Shown here piece after piece: positions 30,783 to 37,544 of a stretch of 37,544 nt of DNA. The notes under the pieces were generated by a model that did no database searches, was not told where the DNA came from, and saw only the letters and a list, made by a program, of their open reading frames with translations. The DNA comes from Chloroflexota bacterium (GTDB lineage: Bacteria; Chloroflexota; Anaerolineae; Aggregatilineales; Phototrophicaceae), in NCBI GenBank assembly GCA_011523515.1, contig WTGO01000136.1, positions 1-37,544 on the forward strand, read 5' to 3'. How positions within the stretch are numbered: the stretch's first letter is position 1; the number at the start of each line of letters is the position of its first letter. A program made the translations under genes and the position numbers.

Positions 30783-31517
30783 ATGGCGATCGAAAGAGTC
30801 GATAGCTTCCCGCGCCCCCATCTGTTCACTGTCGAAGAGTATCTCGCCTTTGAAGCCAACAGCGAGTTCAAGCACGAATTCATCGATGGAGTCATCTACG
30901 ATTGGGGCGATCCTGATCCCAACGCCCCCGTTCATCCCGACTATGTGCCCGGCTACCCCATGCCCCATCTGTTCACTGTCGAAGAGTATCTCGCCTTTGA
31001 AGCCGGCAGCGAGTATAAGCACGAATTCATCGACGGGGTGATCTACGATATGACTGGCGGAACATTTCATCACAGCGGAATTAAGGTCAACATGACAATA
31101 GCGTTTGGCGTTCAGCTGCGCAATCGCAATTACGCCGTTTGCAACAGCGATATGAGCGTCAGAGTCGGCGCAAGCCGCTTTGTCTACCCAGATTTGAGCA
31201 TCGTCCGCGGCCAACCACAACTGGAAGACGACAATACCACGCTGCTCAATCCGATCCTGACTGTCGAAGTGCTCTCGCCGACCACGGAAGATTACGACCG
31301 CCGTACCAAGCTCATGTATTATCAGGCGCTCCCAAGCCTGCGATGCTGCCTAATCGTCGAACAGTCCGACATCCAGGTTGACGCCTACATCCGCGCGAAT
31401 GACAGCTGGCGGCATCAGCGTTACGACTCAAGCGACAATGTCATCCCGCTGCCCATGCTAGGCTGCCAATTGCCGCTGGCTGAGATTTATCGCGGCATCA
31501 GCTTCGAATCCGCTTGA
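30783..31517 (+). CDS. Uma2-family (DUF820) PD-(D/E)xK nuclease-like protein with internal N-terminal duplication
   Basis: The product has 244 residues from the ATG giving MAIERVDSFPRPHLF (a further ATG 21 bases upstream is possible). The Uma2 core is complete: VEEYLAFEAGSEYKHEFIDG, YPDLSIV (D), PILTVEVLSPTTEDYDRRTKLMYY (E...K) and CLIVEQSDIQVDAY. Residues 12-40 duplicate residues 61-89 almost exactly, joined by a proline/aspartate-rich WGDPDPNAPVHPDYVPGYPM linker, so the N-terminal strand-helix unit occurs twice. Uma2 proteins expand in cyanobacteria and Chloroflexota; their biological role is unsettled, though a nuclease fold is established. Confidence 0.88.
   Translation: MAIERVDSFPRPHLFTVEEYLAFEANSEFKHEFIDGVIYDWGDPDPNAPVHPDYVPGYPMPHLFTVEEYLAFEAGSEYKHEFIDGVIYDMTGGTFHHSGIKVNMTIAFGVQLRNRNYAVCNSDMSVRVGASRFVYPDLSIVRGQPQLEDDNTTLLNPILTVEVLSPTTEDYDRRTKLMYYQALPSLRCCLIVEQSDIQVDAYIRANDSWRHQRYDSSDNVIPLPMLGCQLPLAEIYRGISFESA
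30819..31049 (+). repeat. In-frame direct duplication within the Uma2 gene (147-bp offset)
   Basis: About 84 bp at 30819-30902 recur at 30966-31049 with a few substitutions (Asn/Gly, Phe/Tyr codons). The 147-bp offset is 49 codons, so the frame is kept. Confidence 0.8.
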
Positions 31518-31583
31518 TCGTGCCCACGCTTCCCCGGCAACTGTCGCCGGACCTTTGCTGGCAGACTGGACCCCGAGCGCCCA

Positions 31584-32504
31584 ATGACCGCCGACTCCCC
31601 CGCACGAGATAGCGCGCTGGAGCGCATCCACGCCGATGAGCGCTCGCCGATGGAGTCGCTGCCCTATTGGGCGCGCGCCACCAACCCCATCGTCCGCCGC
31701 CATCTAGGCCTGTACTGGCGTACGTTGCCCCCCGAATTCGAGCCCATCTTCTACATCTGCGGATTCTGGCTGATCGCCCTGCTGATCGGCATCGTTTTCC
31801 CCTTTGTCACCGACCTGGCCACTACAGTGATCGTGGTTTCAGTGCTGGTGATTCCGGTGGGCATCATATTCTACCTGCGCGCCCTGTTTTCAATCGCCGC
31901 CAACGCGGCCGCCGTCATGGCGGACGAAATCCGCAACAACACCATGCACCTGCTGATGTCTACGCCTATGTCGCTGGAGCAGATTTTCCTGGGCAAAGTG
32001 GCCTCGGCGATCTGGCGCAAAATGGACGACCTGATGCTGATCGTGCAGGGCGCGGCCATCTTCGGCCCGCCGCTGATCATCATGCACTACGCCGGGCTAT
32101 TCCCGCTGCGCGAATCGGGACCCGCCACCTACCTGCTGATCATCGCCATGACGATCACCGCGCTGCTGCGCCTGGTGCTGGAGCCGCTGATGGTCGGCAT
32201 GGTGGGCGTTGGCATCGGCGCCTTTGTGCCCTTCCGCGCCATCGCCGTCACCTCGTCCCTGGCCTGGGTCGCCTTCTATTTCATCCTGATCAACATGCTG
32301 CAGCAGCTGAACCTGCAGAACCTGTCCGCCGCGCTGGACCTGGCGCGCGAGGCCTCCGATGCCGCGATATACGCCGCCAATATGCGGCTGGCGCTGGCCC
32401 TGGCGGCGACGATCGCGATTGAGCTGGCGCTGCCGGTGCTGCTGCCCTACGCGCTGATTCGGCTGGTCAGCGGCTTGCTGGCGCGGCAGATGCGGGCGAA
32501 TTGA
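31584..32504 (+). CDS. ABC-2-type permease-like membrane protein
   Basis: This 306-residue protein has a soluble N-terminus (about 55 residues, WARATNPIVRRHLGLYWRTL), then about six hydrophobic segments (FYICGFWLIALLIGIVFPFV; VIVVSVLVIPVGIIFYL; LIVQGAAIFGPPLIIMHY; YLLIIAMTITALL; ITSSLAWVAFYFILINML; ALAATIAIELALPVLLPYA). Between helices two and three sits ADEIRNNTMHLLMSTPMSLEQIFLGK, the T-x-E/H-LL-x-TP-x-S pattern of ABC-2 permeases of the NatB/CcmB class. No ABC ATPase gene adjoins it, so its partner is elsewhere or missing. Confidence 0.72.
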   Translation: MTADSPARDSALERIHADERSPMESLPYWARATNPIVRRHLGLYWRTLPPEFEPIFYICGFWLIALLIGIVFPFVTDLATTVIVVSVLVIPVGIIFYLRALFSIAANAAAVMADEIRNNTMHLLMSTPMSLEQIFLGKVASAIWRKMDDLMLIVQGAAIFGPPLIIMHYAGLFPLRESGPATYLLIIAMTITALLRLVLEPLMVGMVGVGIGAFVPFRAIAVTSSLAWVAFYFILINMLQQLNLQNLSAALDLAREASDAAIYAANMRLALALAATIAIELALPVLLPYALIRLVSGLLARQMRAN

Positions 32505-32575
32505 GGGTAAGCCGCGCGCTCCGGCGTTCAGTCGCCATCGGAGTTGGTCGGTTGGCAGTAGGTCTGAAGACTGCC

Positions 32576-33448
32576 CTAGATTGGCTTCAGTTTCGACAAA
32601 AGAGTACGTTCGAATTCATCGCGTCGGATGGTCGAAGCTGCGAGGAGTTTCTGGGTCGACGCCTCTAGTGTCAGAACTTCCCAATGCCAGCGAGCCAGGC
32701 GGAGTTGTCCATCATCTCCAACGATCTCTGGCACTAGCCAAATGATGTCTCCATCATTGAGATCGCGGCTGGGGTGCGGACTGGGACCTCCGACCGATTC
32801 AAAGAATGGCCGGTCTACTGCAACGGCAACCTTGGAGCCCCAGCGACGTAGCGTCGGCGCTTTAATCTGTAACTGCGGCATAAGCCGCTTGGCGCTGGAT
32901 GAACGCCAGTCCGGGCGGCGGTTCGCCGTCGGGAACGGAAGCGTGTCATGGGCATCGTCCCGCAGGGAATCGAACTCGGACTGCATTCCACGTCCAGAGA
33001 AGTAAACTGCCTGTATTTCCAGTCCATGCCAAGTTACACCGTCGTTTGAGGTCTTTGCAACAACCAAGTCGATTTTTCCGGCCGGTTTGTTGGTGTTCGT
33101 TCCCTGCATGAACGGAACCTCACGGGCAATTTGCGCATCCGCGGGCGCGAATCCGACAATCTCGGCCAGCCAAAGTATTAGCAAACGCTGCTCCTCGAAC
33201 CGTTCAGGACAGACAATTACGTGTCCGCCGACGGGTTCGCCAAGCCGGCCGTCTTCGCTTTGCATATATCGCCGCAGAGTGCAAACCCCACCCTTTTTGC
33301 TGCAAGTTGGCCGGCTCTGCTGAAAGGGACACGGCGGGATTGTGTTGCTCTCTCCTGATGCAGCCGACGCCATCTCTCGACGTTGGGATGGTGAAAGACT
33401 CAGAAGCGGCTGACCGTACCACTCCCCGATGCCGTAACGCTCAGGCAA
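32576..33448 (-). CDS. NotI-family type II restriction endonuclease
   Basis: This 290-residue protein has the NotI layout. The N-terminus YGIGEWYGQPL corresponds to NotI's AEFFGHRV region. A four-cysteine iron-binding module follows: C40 (PPCPF), C49 (TCSK), C56 (GGVC) and C80 (IVCPER), in the same context as NotI's CPF, CVK, GVC and VCPNR. Then comes a PD-(D/E)xK-type core with D127 (KIDLVV), E144 and Q146 (HGLEIQAVYFSG), equivalent to NotI's LEIQ strand. It is shorter than NotI. Its start overlaps the methyltransferase stop by 8 bp, so the pair forms a restriction-modification operon. The recognition sequence is unknown. Confidence 0.85.
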   Translation of the reverse strand: MPERYGIGEWYGQPLLSLSPSQRREMASAASGESNTIPPCPFQQSRPTCSKKGGVCTLRRYMQSEDGRLGEPVGGHVIVCPERFEEQRLLILWLAEIVGFAPADAQIAREVPFMQGTNTNKPAGKIDLVVAKTSNDGVTWHGLEIQAVYFSGRGMQSEFDSLRDDAHDTLPFPTANRRPDWRSSSAKRLMPQLQIKAPTLRRWGSKVAVAVDRPFFESVGGPSPHPSRDLNDGDIIWLVPEIVGDDGQLRLARWHWEVLTLEASTQKLLAASTIRRDEFERTLLSKLKPI

Positions 33449-34322
33449 GAGAACCGGCCTCGGAGAAGGTGGGATATCGCGTAATCACAAGCTCCGGCAG
33501 CAGGGCGTGGTGACCGCTCTTCATCACGACCTGGACCGCATGAAAGCCATGCGACTCAATCAAAGATTCAATTTCGAGCGAGCGATCATAGGTCATAAGG
33601 AAGTTTGCATTGCTTTCGGCAAGCATCGAAAATAGACGGGCATGGTCAATGTCGTTATGCGCGTAAAGGCGTTTCCCGGCGCGTTTGCCACCGCCTCCAG
33701 TGTATGGCGGGTCAACGAACAACGCTACGTCGTCATGGGGCTTCCCAAGCAACGAGGCTAACAATTGCATACCGTCTGTTTCGCGGAATGTGATGCGGGG
33801 CGCGACCTCGGTAATAGCACGCAGTCGCCGGATGAGCGTGTTAGGATACCAGCGCGATCCGATTCCCGCCCCGTTTTCCCCCTTGCGCGTGAAAGACGCG
33901 CCCTGCGCAAGGACGCCTCCGCGCCGAGTTCGATTCAGAACCAAGGTCCGGAACCCGTGCTCTACGACATTCACCGGGCGCTTGCAAGAGAGCTCTATAA
34001 CCGATTCGCGCGTCAGGGCAAACGAACTAATCCGGGCTGCCAGTTCGGGACCGTAATTCAGGGCAGCCTCCCATAAGGCTGCTACGTCTTTGTCGAGCTC
34101 TACCATTAGAGCTTCGTCGGCGAGGTTTTCCATCACCGCTGTGAGCGAGACTATGCCGCCGCCTGCAAAAGGCTCAACAAGCAACCGAGGCCGTTTCAAG
34201 GAACGGAGCCAGACACGTATATGAGGTATGAGCCATGTCTTTCCGCCCGGGTAACGCAATGGGCTGCGCTGCGGCACTGCGGCCACGTTCACCGCTGGAA
34301 TCGGAGATACTGTGATCACCAT
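33441..34322 (-). CDS. D12-class (Dam-like) DNA adenine-N6 methyltransferase
   Basis: This 293-residue protein has the alpha-class order of motifs: RYPGGKTWLIPHI (residues 23-35; X-like), VEPFAGGGIVSL (motif I, AdoMet), then DVALFVDPPYTGGG with the catalytic DPPY (D204-Y207). TFRETDGMQLL and ANFLMTYDRS are further D12-family strands. The DPPY motif and D12 fold predict methylation of adenine N6. It lies upstream of, and overlaps by 8 bp, the NotI-like endonuclease, so its likely job is to protect the host at that enzyme's site. No ribosome-binding site stands out before the ATG. Confidence 0.92.
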   Translation of the reverse strand: MVITVSPIPAVNVAAVPQRSPLRYPGGKTWLIPHIRVWLRSLKRPRLLVEPFAGGGIVSLTAVMENLADEALMVELDKDVAALWEAALNYGPELAARISSFALTRESVIELSCKRPVNVVEHGFRTLVLNRTRRGGVLAQGASFTRKGENGAGIGSRWYPNTLIRRLRAITEVAPRITFRETDGMQLLASLLGKPHDDVALFVDPPYTGGGGKRAGKRLYAHNDIDHARLFSMLAESNANFLMTYDRSLEIESLIESHGFHAVQVVMKSGHHALLPELVITRYPTFSEAGSLA

Positions 34323-34500
34323 CGAGAGATTGCTGCCATTTCTGACCTCATCTTGACCACAACCCTACCACAGCTGGAACACTTGTGCCAAAAATGTCGT
34401 GTGCGATAGGCTGGTTGCAGACCTGCCTATGATGGTAAGGGCCAATCATTATTTGCAAGCCTGACTGGTCGTTTCGCTGTCGCCGAGCGGCTATAGTGAA

Positions 34501-34605
34501 CTACTCCTTCACCGCGCCCAGCGTCAGGCCCTTGATGAAGTAGCGCTGGAAAAACACGAAGATGAAAAACGTCGGCAGCGGCCCGATCAGACTCGCGGCC
34601 GCCTC
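34501..34605 (-). pseudogene. C-terminal relic of a carbohydrate ABC transporter permease (MalG/UgpE-like)
   Basis: Directly after the CehA-like gene, in another frame, 34 codons read EAAASLIGPLPTFFIFVFF, then QRYFIKGLTLGAVKE and a stop. The last fifteen residues are the conserved C-terminus of COG0395 sugar permeases (usually FQRYFxxGLTxGAVKG). Nothing upstream continues this gene because the CehA-like gene replaces it, so this is the scar of a deletion or recombination. Confidence 0.75.
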
Positions 34606-35515
34606 ACCCCAGCCAAACCGGGTTCGTCCAGGCGCGGCCGCCCGCTTCGTCCCGCACCGTCACCCGCAGCCAGCGCGACTCCACCTCGCCCAAGTCAAAC
34701 TCGGCGCTCGTGAGCACTCCACCGCTGATCCGCAGCGCGCCCGCGCCCTCACCCGTGACCAGGATCTGCCGCGCGGGCGAGCACTCGACCAGCAGCTTTT
34801 CACGCGCCATGATCTCAACATTGTGCAGTTGCGGGCCCGTGCTCGAATAATAGTGCCCGGCTTTTAGCGCCTTCAGCAGCGCCTCCGGCGTCAGCGCTTC
34901 AGCCTTGACGTAAACCCAGCCACGCATGAAATCGCCAATATTCGCCTTCGCATGCAGGTCATCGACGGCGATCGCGCCCACGCGATGTCCCCGATGCAGC
35001 AGCATATCAATGAAGTGCCAACTGTAACCGCGGTCACTCTCCACATCGCAGCCGCCGTTATAACATTCGACCGCGTCGGCCGCGTCCAGCGTTTCAAAGT
35101 CGGCCACGGTAAAGGCATACCAGTTGGGATGCGTCGCCGCCACGAAGGCGCCCGCTTCCATGGCGCGCCGCGCCACGCTGGCGCCGGTGTCGCCTTCGCG
35201 ATGCGTCTCGAAATCCAGCGGCAATCCCACCGCCAGCAGATGCCAAGGCGAGCCCGACTCGATGCGGTCAGGGTGCAGCTCGGCGCCGATCAAGGTGGTG
35301 AAGTGGTCGCTGCGGAACTGACGCGTGTCGCTGATATCATGGCCGTGTCGCTCCATGCAGTGGTCGGTTAGCGCGACGAAGTCGTAGCCGTTCTGACGAT
35401 ACTGCCGCACGTACTCGGCCGGGCTCCAGACGCCGTCGGAGTTGGTCGAGTGCCCGTGCAGGTTGCCGCGGTAGAAGCGGCCCGGCTGGGCGAAGGGGAG
35501 GGTGGTGGGGATCAT
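34604..35515 (-). CDS. CehA/McbA-family PHP-domain metallohydrolase
   Basis: This 303-residue protein has a PHP metal site: GNLHGHSTNSDGVWSP (HxH, residues 18-30), FVALTDHCMERH, LIGAELHPD, VAATHPNW and IAVDDLHAK. It ends with a roughly 80-residue beta-rich domain (ALTPEALLKALKAGHYYSSTG onward). CehA/McbA members include carbaryl hydrolase, and many uncharacterised paralogues sit near sugar transporter genes. The ATG is preceded by AAGGA. The stop codon overlaps the sugar-permease relic by two bases, suggesting the C-terminal end may itself have been made or trimmed by the same recombination. Confidence 0.88.
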   Translation of the reverse strand: MIPTTLPFAQPGRFYRGNLHGHSTNSDGVWSPAEYVRQYRQNGYDFVALTDHCMERHGHDISDTRQFRSDHFTTLIGAELHPDRIESGSPWHLLAVGLPLDFETHREGDTGASVARRAMEAGAFVAATHPNWYAFTVADFETLDAADAVECYNGGCDVESDRGYSWHFIDMLLHRGHRVGAIAVDDLHAKANIGDFMRGWVYVKAEALTPEALLKALKAGHYYSSTGPQLHNVEIMAREKLLVECSPARQILVTGEGAGALRISGGVLTSAEFDLGEVESRWLRVTVRDEAGGRAWTNPVWLG

Positions 35516-35551
35516 GTTCGTGTACCGTCCTTCGGTGTGCGAGGATTACTC

Positions 35552-35566
35552 CAAGTATTATACTTG
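35552..35566 (-). promoter_or_regulatory. -10 box inside a 15-bp palindrome upstream of the CehA-like gene
   Basis: CAAGTAT-T-ATACTTG is a perfect palindrome around a central base and contains the minus-strand TATAAT (35557-35562), 41 bases before the ATG at 35515. A repressor bound here would cover the promoter. Confidence 0.4.
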
Positions 35567-35648
35567 AATTGACTAGTCGGCGTCGTAGAAGTGCGTCAAC
35601 TGCGGGCAAGGTGAGTGGACAGCGCATCACGGATCTAGCTTTCTAGGT

Positions 35649-37544
35649 TCATGTGGCCCGTCGATAAGCATCTAGCAACTGTTCCGCCAATCTGATCCCA
35701 GCCGCCTTATTGATTTCTCCGCTTCCCGCATCCCACGTCTTAGCAAGCTGAATGCAAACAGGGCAGCCAGTTGGGCAGTTATTCGGACAATTGGTCGCCC
35801 TCTTGATGCCTTCGTCGAGAGCTTTGGGCCAAACTTCAAACAGTCGCTTTACAATTCCAGTGCCGCCTCTATGATTCTCATACAGATAAACCGTGTTTGC
35901 TTCCGGTCGTAGAAAAGCACTAGTATCAAATCGGTCAGATGGCAATATGCGCCATGCACCTACTCGCAAGAGTTGAAGTAGTGTATAGAGCGCAATGGGA
36001 TCTGTGTAGTCAGTCAAGTGCTCAATCCAAAAAGCGTGCAAACCGAATCGCTTGAATTCGCTTTCATTCGGCTCTGGGTTCTCCCGATCTACTACAGTGT
36101 CAGTGTCTTCTTCTACAACGCTATAGCTGTCGAACACTATGTTGAGGTTCACTTCGCCATAATGAATTGAGAATCCTCCAATTTCCTTGCTGTCGAATTC
36201 TTCATCTTCATTGATATAGTTGCGGAATGTTGCCTCTGTACGAAGTCCTGCGGGAGCGTCTTCTACGAAAATCTTGCGCTTTCCTCGTATGTCGCTATGA
36301 CCATATACTTGGTAACGTTTGCCAGCATGAATGAATATTGCGTTTCTATATGCGTGGCGAAATTTCCAGATGGCCGGAAAGCGTTCTCCGATGACTTCGG
36401 AATCAACGTCGAATGCCAGATCATAAGTTTCGCTGTTGTCTCCTCGCAAACCTTTTCTAGAAAGCCTAATATGCGGTGAAACTCCTCGTCGATTACGACG
36501 ACTTCGACGAGGTCTATATGATTTAGCAGCTTCTACTGCTGCCTTATAAAAGGCTGGACCTAGTACATCCTCGTCTTCAGGTTCAATTACGCCATTTGTC
36601 TCGTCCATCAAACAGTCAATGTGATTCAAAATCATGTGCTCATTCGCAGGGTCCACAACAAGCTCGTCCAACGTCTTGTTCAAAAAAGAGTCTATGTCGC
36701 TGACAAAGAACTGGTCAATCGGGTCATTCATTGCAAAGTACAACACGAATGCGTCGCTAGCCCAATTGCGACCAGCTCTCCCGATGCGTTGCCAGGCTGA
36801 CATAATGTTAGATGGGAATCCCGCGAGAACTATGCCATCAAGTCCGCCAATGTCGATGCCTACCTCTAGCGCATTTGTGGTGAATACAACTGTATGTTCA
36901 CCAGACTTGATTTTTTTTCGATTTTGCTGCTTTTCATCATCGCGAAGTCTAGAGTGATATACAGCCAGTGAAGAAGTATCCAATCCCTTCCTTTCAGCCA
37001 AACGCACACAGTTGCGACGTGCATTTTCAAGGAAGTTCACTGTCGGGCAAAACACAAGCGTACGCAGACCACTTTCTAGAATTGCGAGCGCTGCTCTCTC
37101 AACACGAATGCTCAGATTCTTCCAATTCTTGGCGTTGGTATCTTCTGGTTTGACAAACACATAATGCCGCGTAGGACGCATATCTTTGGTGGGTCTTACG
37201 TGCTTGACCTTGCGTCCGGTGAGAATAGAAGCATGCTGTTCGGGATCGGCGCATGTAGCGGTGGATAGAAACACACTTGGAGATGCCCCAAGCTGTTTAA
37301 GCTGCAAGAAGAATCGTCGTAGCAATAGCGTCATGTTGTTGCCGAAATACCCATGGTACAGATGCATCTCGTCGATAACAATATAGCGGAGGTTGTGCAG
37401 AAAACCGTTTCGATTCCAGTGTTTCTCTCGCCATTGAAGGAAAGAATCATTGAGATACTCTGGGTTGGTTAAGAGTATTCGAGGTAGATTTGTAGTGGTC
37501 CCGAAAAACTGGACACCTAGTAAAGAGAGTATACTGGATGAACA
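35649..37544 (-). CDS. MrfA/YprA-like DEAD/DEAH helicase with DUF1998 domain, 5' end missing
   Basis: The 631 codons are open to the window edge, and the real N-terminus (Walker A) is not present. Visible helicase motifs: RILLTNPEYL (Ib), VIDEMHLYHG (II), FLSTAT (III), LVFCPTVNFLEN (IV), VVFTTNALEVGIDIGGLDGI (V) and QRIGRAGR (VI). The C-terminal third is a DUF1998-like domain ending with CPNNCPTGCPVC, the Cys4 metal site of MrfA-type 3'-5' DNA repair helicases. The coding is visibly more AT-rich than the neighbours, suggesting separate acquisition. Beyond about 37496, the frame reads GVQFFGTT from sequence that looks like an insertion-sequence end, so the gene is probably truncated. Confidence 0.85.
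   Translation of the reverse strand, partial: CSSSILSLLGVQFFGTTTNLPRILLTNPEYLNDSFLQWREKHWNRNGFLHNLRYIVIDEMHLYHGYFGNNMTLLLRRFFLQLKQLGASPSVFLSTATCADPEQHASILTGRKVKHVRPTKDMRPTRHYVFVKPEDTNAKNWKNLSIRVERAALAILESGLRTLVFCPTVNFLENARRNCVRLAERKGLDTSSLAVYHSRLRDDEKQQNRKKIKSGEHTVVFTTNALEVGIDIGGLDGIVLAGFPSNIMSAWQRIGRAGRNWASDAFVLYFAMNDPIDQFFVSDIDSFLNKTLDELVVDPANEHMILNHIDCLMDETNGVIEPEDEDVLGPAFYKAAVEAAKSYRPRRSRRNRRGVSPHIRLSRKGLRGDNSETYDLAFDVDSEVIGERFPAIWKFRHAYRNAIFIHAGKRYQVYGHSDIRGKRKIFVEDAPAGLRTEATFRNYINEDEEFDSKEIGGFSIHYGEVNLNIVFDSYSVVEEDTDTVVDRENPEPNESEFKRFGLHAFWIEHLTDYTDPIALYTLLQLLRVGAWRILPSDRFDTSAFLRPEANTVYLYENHRGGTGIVKRLFEVWPKALDEGIKRATNCPNNCPTGCPVCIQLAKTWDAGSGEINKAAGIRLAEQLLDAYRRAT
37496..37544 (+). mobile_element. 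Probable terminal inverted repeat and orfA start of an IS3-like insertion sequence
   Basis: TGGTCCCGAAAAACTGGACA followed by CC resembles the terminal repeats of IS3-family elements (complement GGTGTCCAGTTTTTCGGGACC). AAAGAGAG and an ATG at 37538 follow, as an orfA start would. Only 49 bases are visible, so the family assignment is tentative. Confidence 0.45.

Noticed and set aside
32576..37544. A DISARM-like defence island made of methyltransferase, helicase and DUF1998
   Set aside because: The helicase and DUF1998 are in one MrfA-like gene, the methyltransferase is paired with its own NotI-like nuclease, and a CehA hydrolase with a transporter relic separates them; no DrmA/B/C set is seen.

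Overview
The window looks like a chromosomal stretch of a GC-rich, free-living bacterium, most likely a Chloroflexota (Anaerolineae-type) genome. That placement is an inference with modest confidence. It rests on overall gene content (HAL2-type phosphatase, MoxR, an HU protein under an extended -10 promoter, DUF433/DUF5615, Uma2 and MNT/HEPN genes), frequent GTG/TTG starts, apparently leaderless promoters, and dispersed non-coding repeats that read as 'MKKICHRVHR' when translated. No rRNA, tRNA or CRISPR array was recognised.

Layout. 1-7.3 kb: a palindromic repeat, a TetR regulator, a leftward envelope-polysaccharide pair (polyprenyl sugar transferase plus GT4), a TrhO-type tRNA hydroxylase, a 44-residue secreted peptide, a phosphoesterase, another GT4 and a small coiled-coil protein. 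7.3-10.7 kb: recO, whose promoter is preceded by five TGGCAG boxes spaced exactly 21 bp apart, then a single-ORF MNT-HEPN toxin-antitoxin fusion coupled to an S10-like peptidase. 10.7-14.9 kb: a dispersed repeat, a DinB/HhH-GPD glycosylase pair, small membrane and secreted proteins (one broken by a palindromic insertion), a PfkB kinase and HU with a clear terminator. 14.9-20 kb: a TIM-barrel isomerase homologue that has lost its metal ligands, MoxR, a truncated HEXXH protein, an intact tyrosine recombinase, a two-domain thioredoxin and a DUF433/DUF5615 pair with a frameshifted toxin. 20-29 kb: a heterodimeric ABC exporter with one degenerate ATP site, metabolic enzymes (metallophosphoesterase, enolase-superfamily protein, SDR, HAL2-like phosphatase) and the second copy of the dispersed repeat.

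29-37.5 kb is an accessory, visibly damaged region. It holds a GT4 gene frameshifted by a perfect 344-bp tandem duplication and a Uma2 nuclease with an in-frame internal duplication. It also holds an ABC-2-like membrane protein, a NotI-family restriction endonuclease overlapping a D12-class (predicted m6A) methyltransferase, a 35-codon relic of a sugar ABC permease abutting a CehA/PHP hydrolase, and an AT-richer MrfA-like helicase/DUF1998 gene. The helicase reading frame runs into what looks like an insertion-sequence end at the window edge.

Most noteworthy: the fused MNT-HEPN gene with an in-frame internal ribosome-binding site; the helically phased 21-bp array upstream of recO; the NotI-like nuclease paired with an adenine methyltransferase while the window carries at least nine GCGGCCGC sites; and the isomerase-fold protein in which all four expected metal ligands are replaced.
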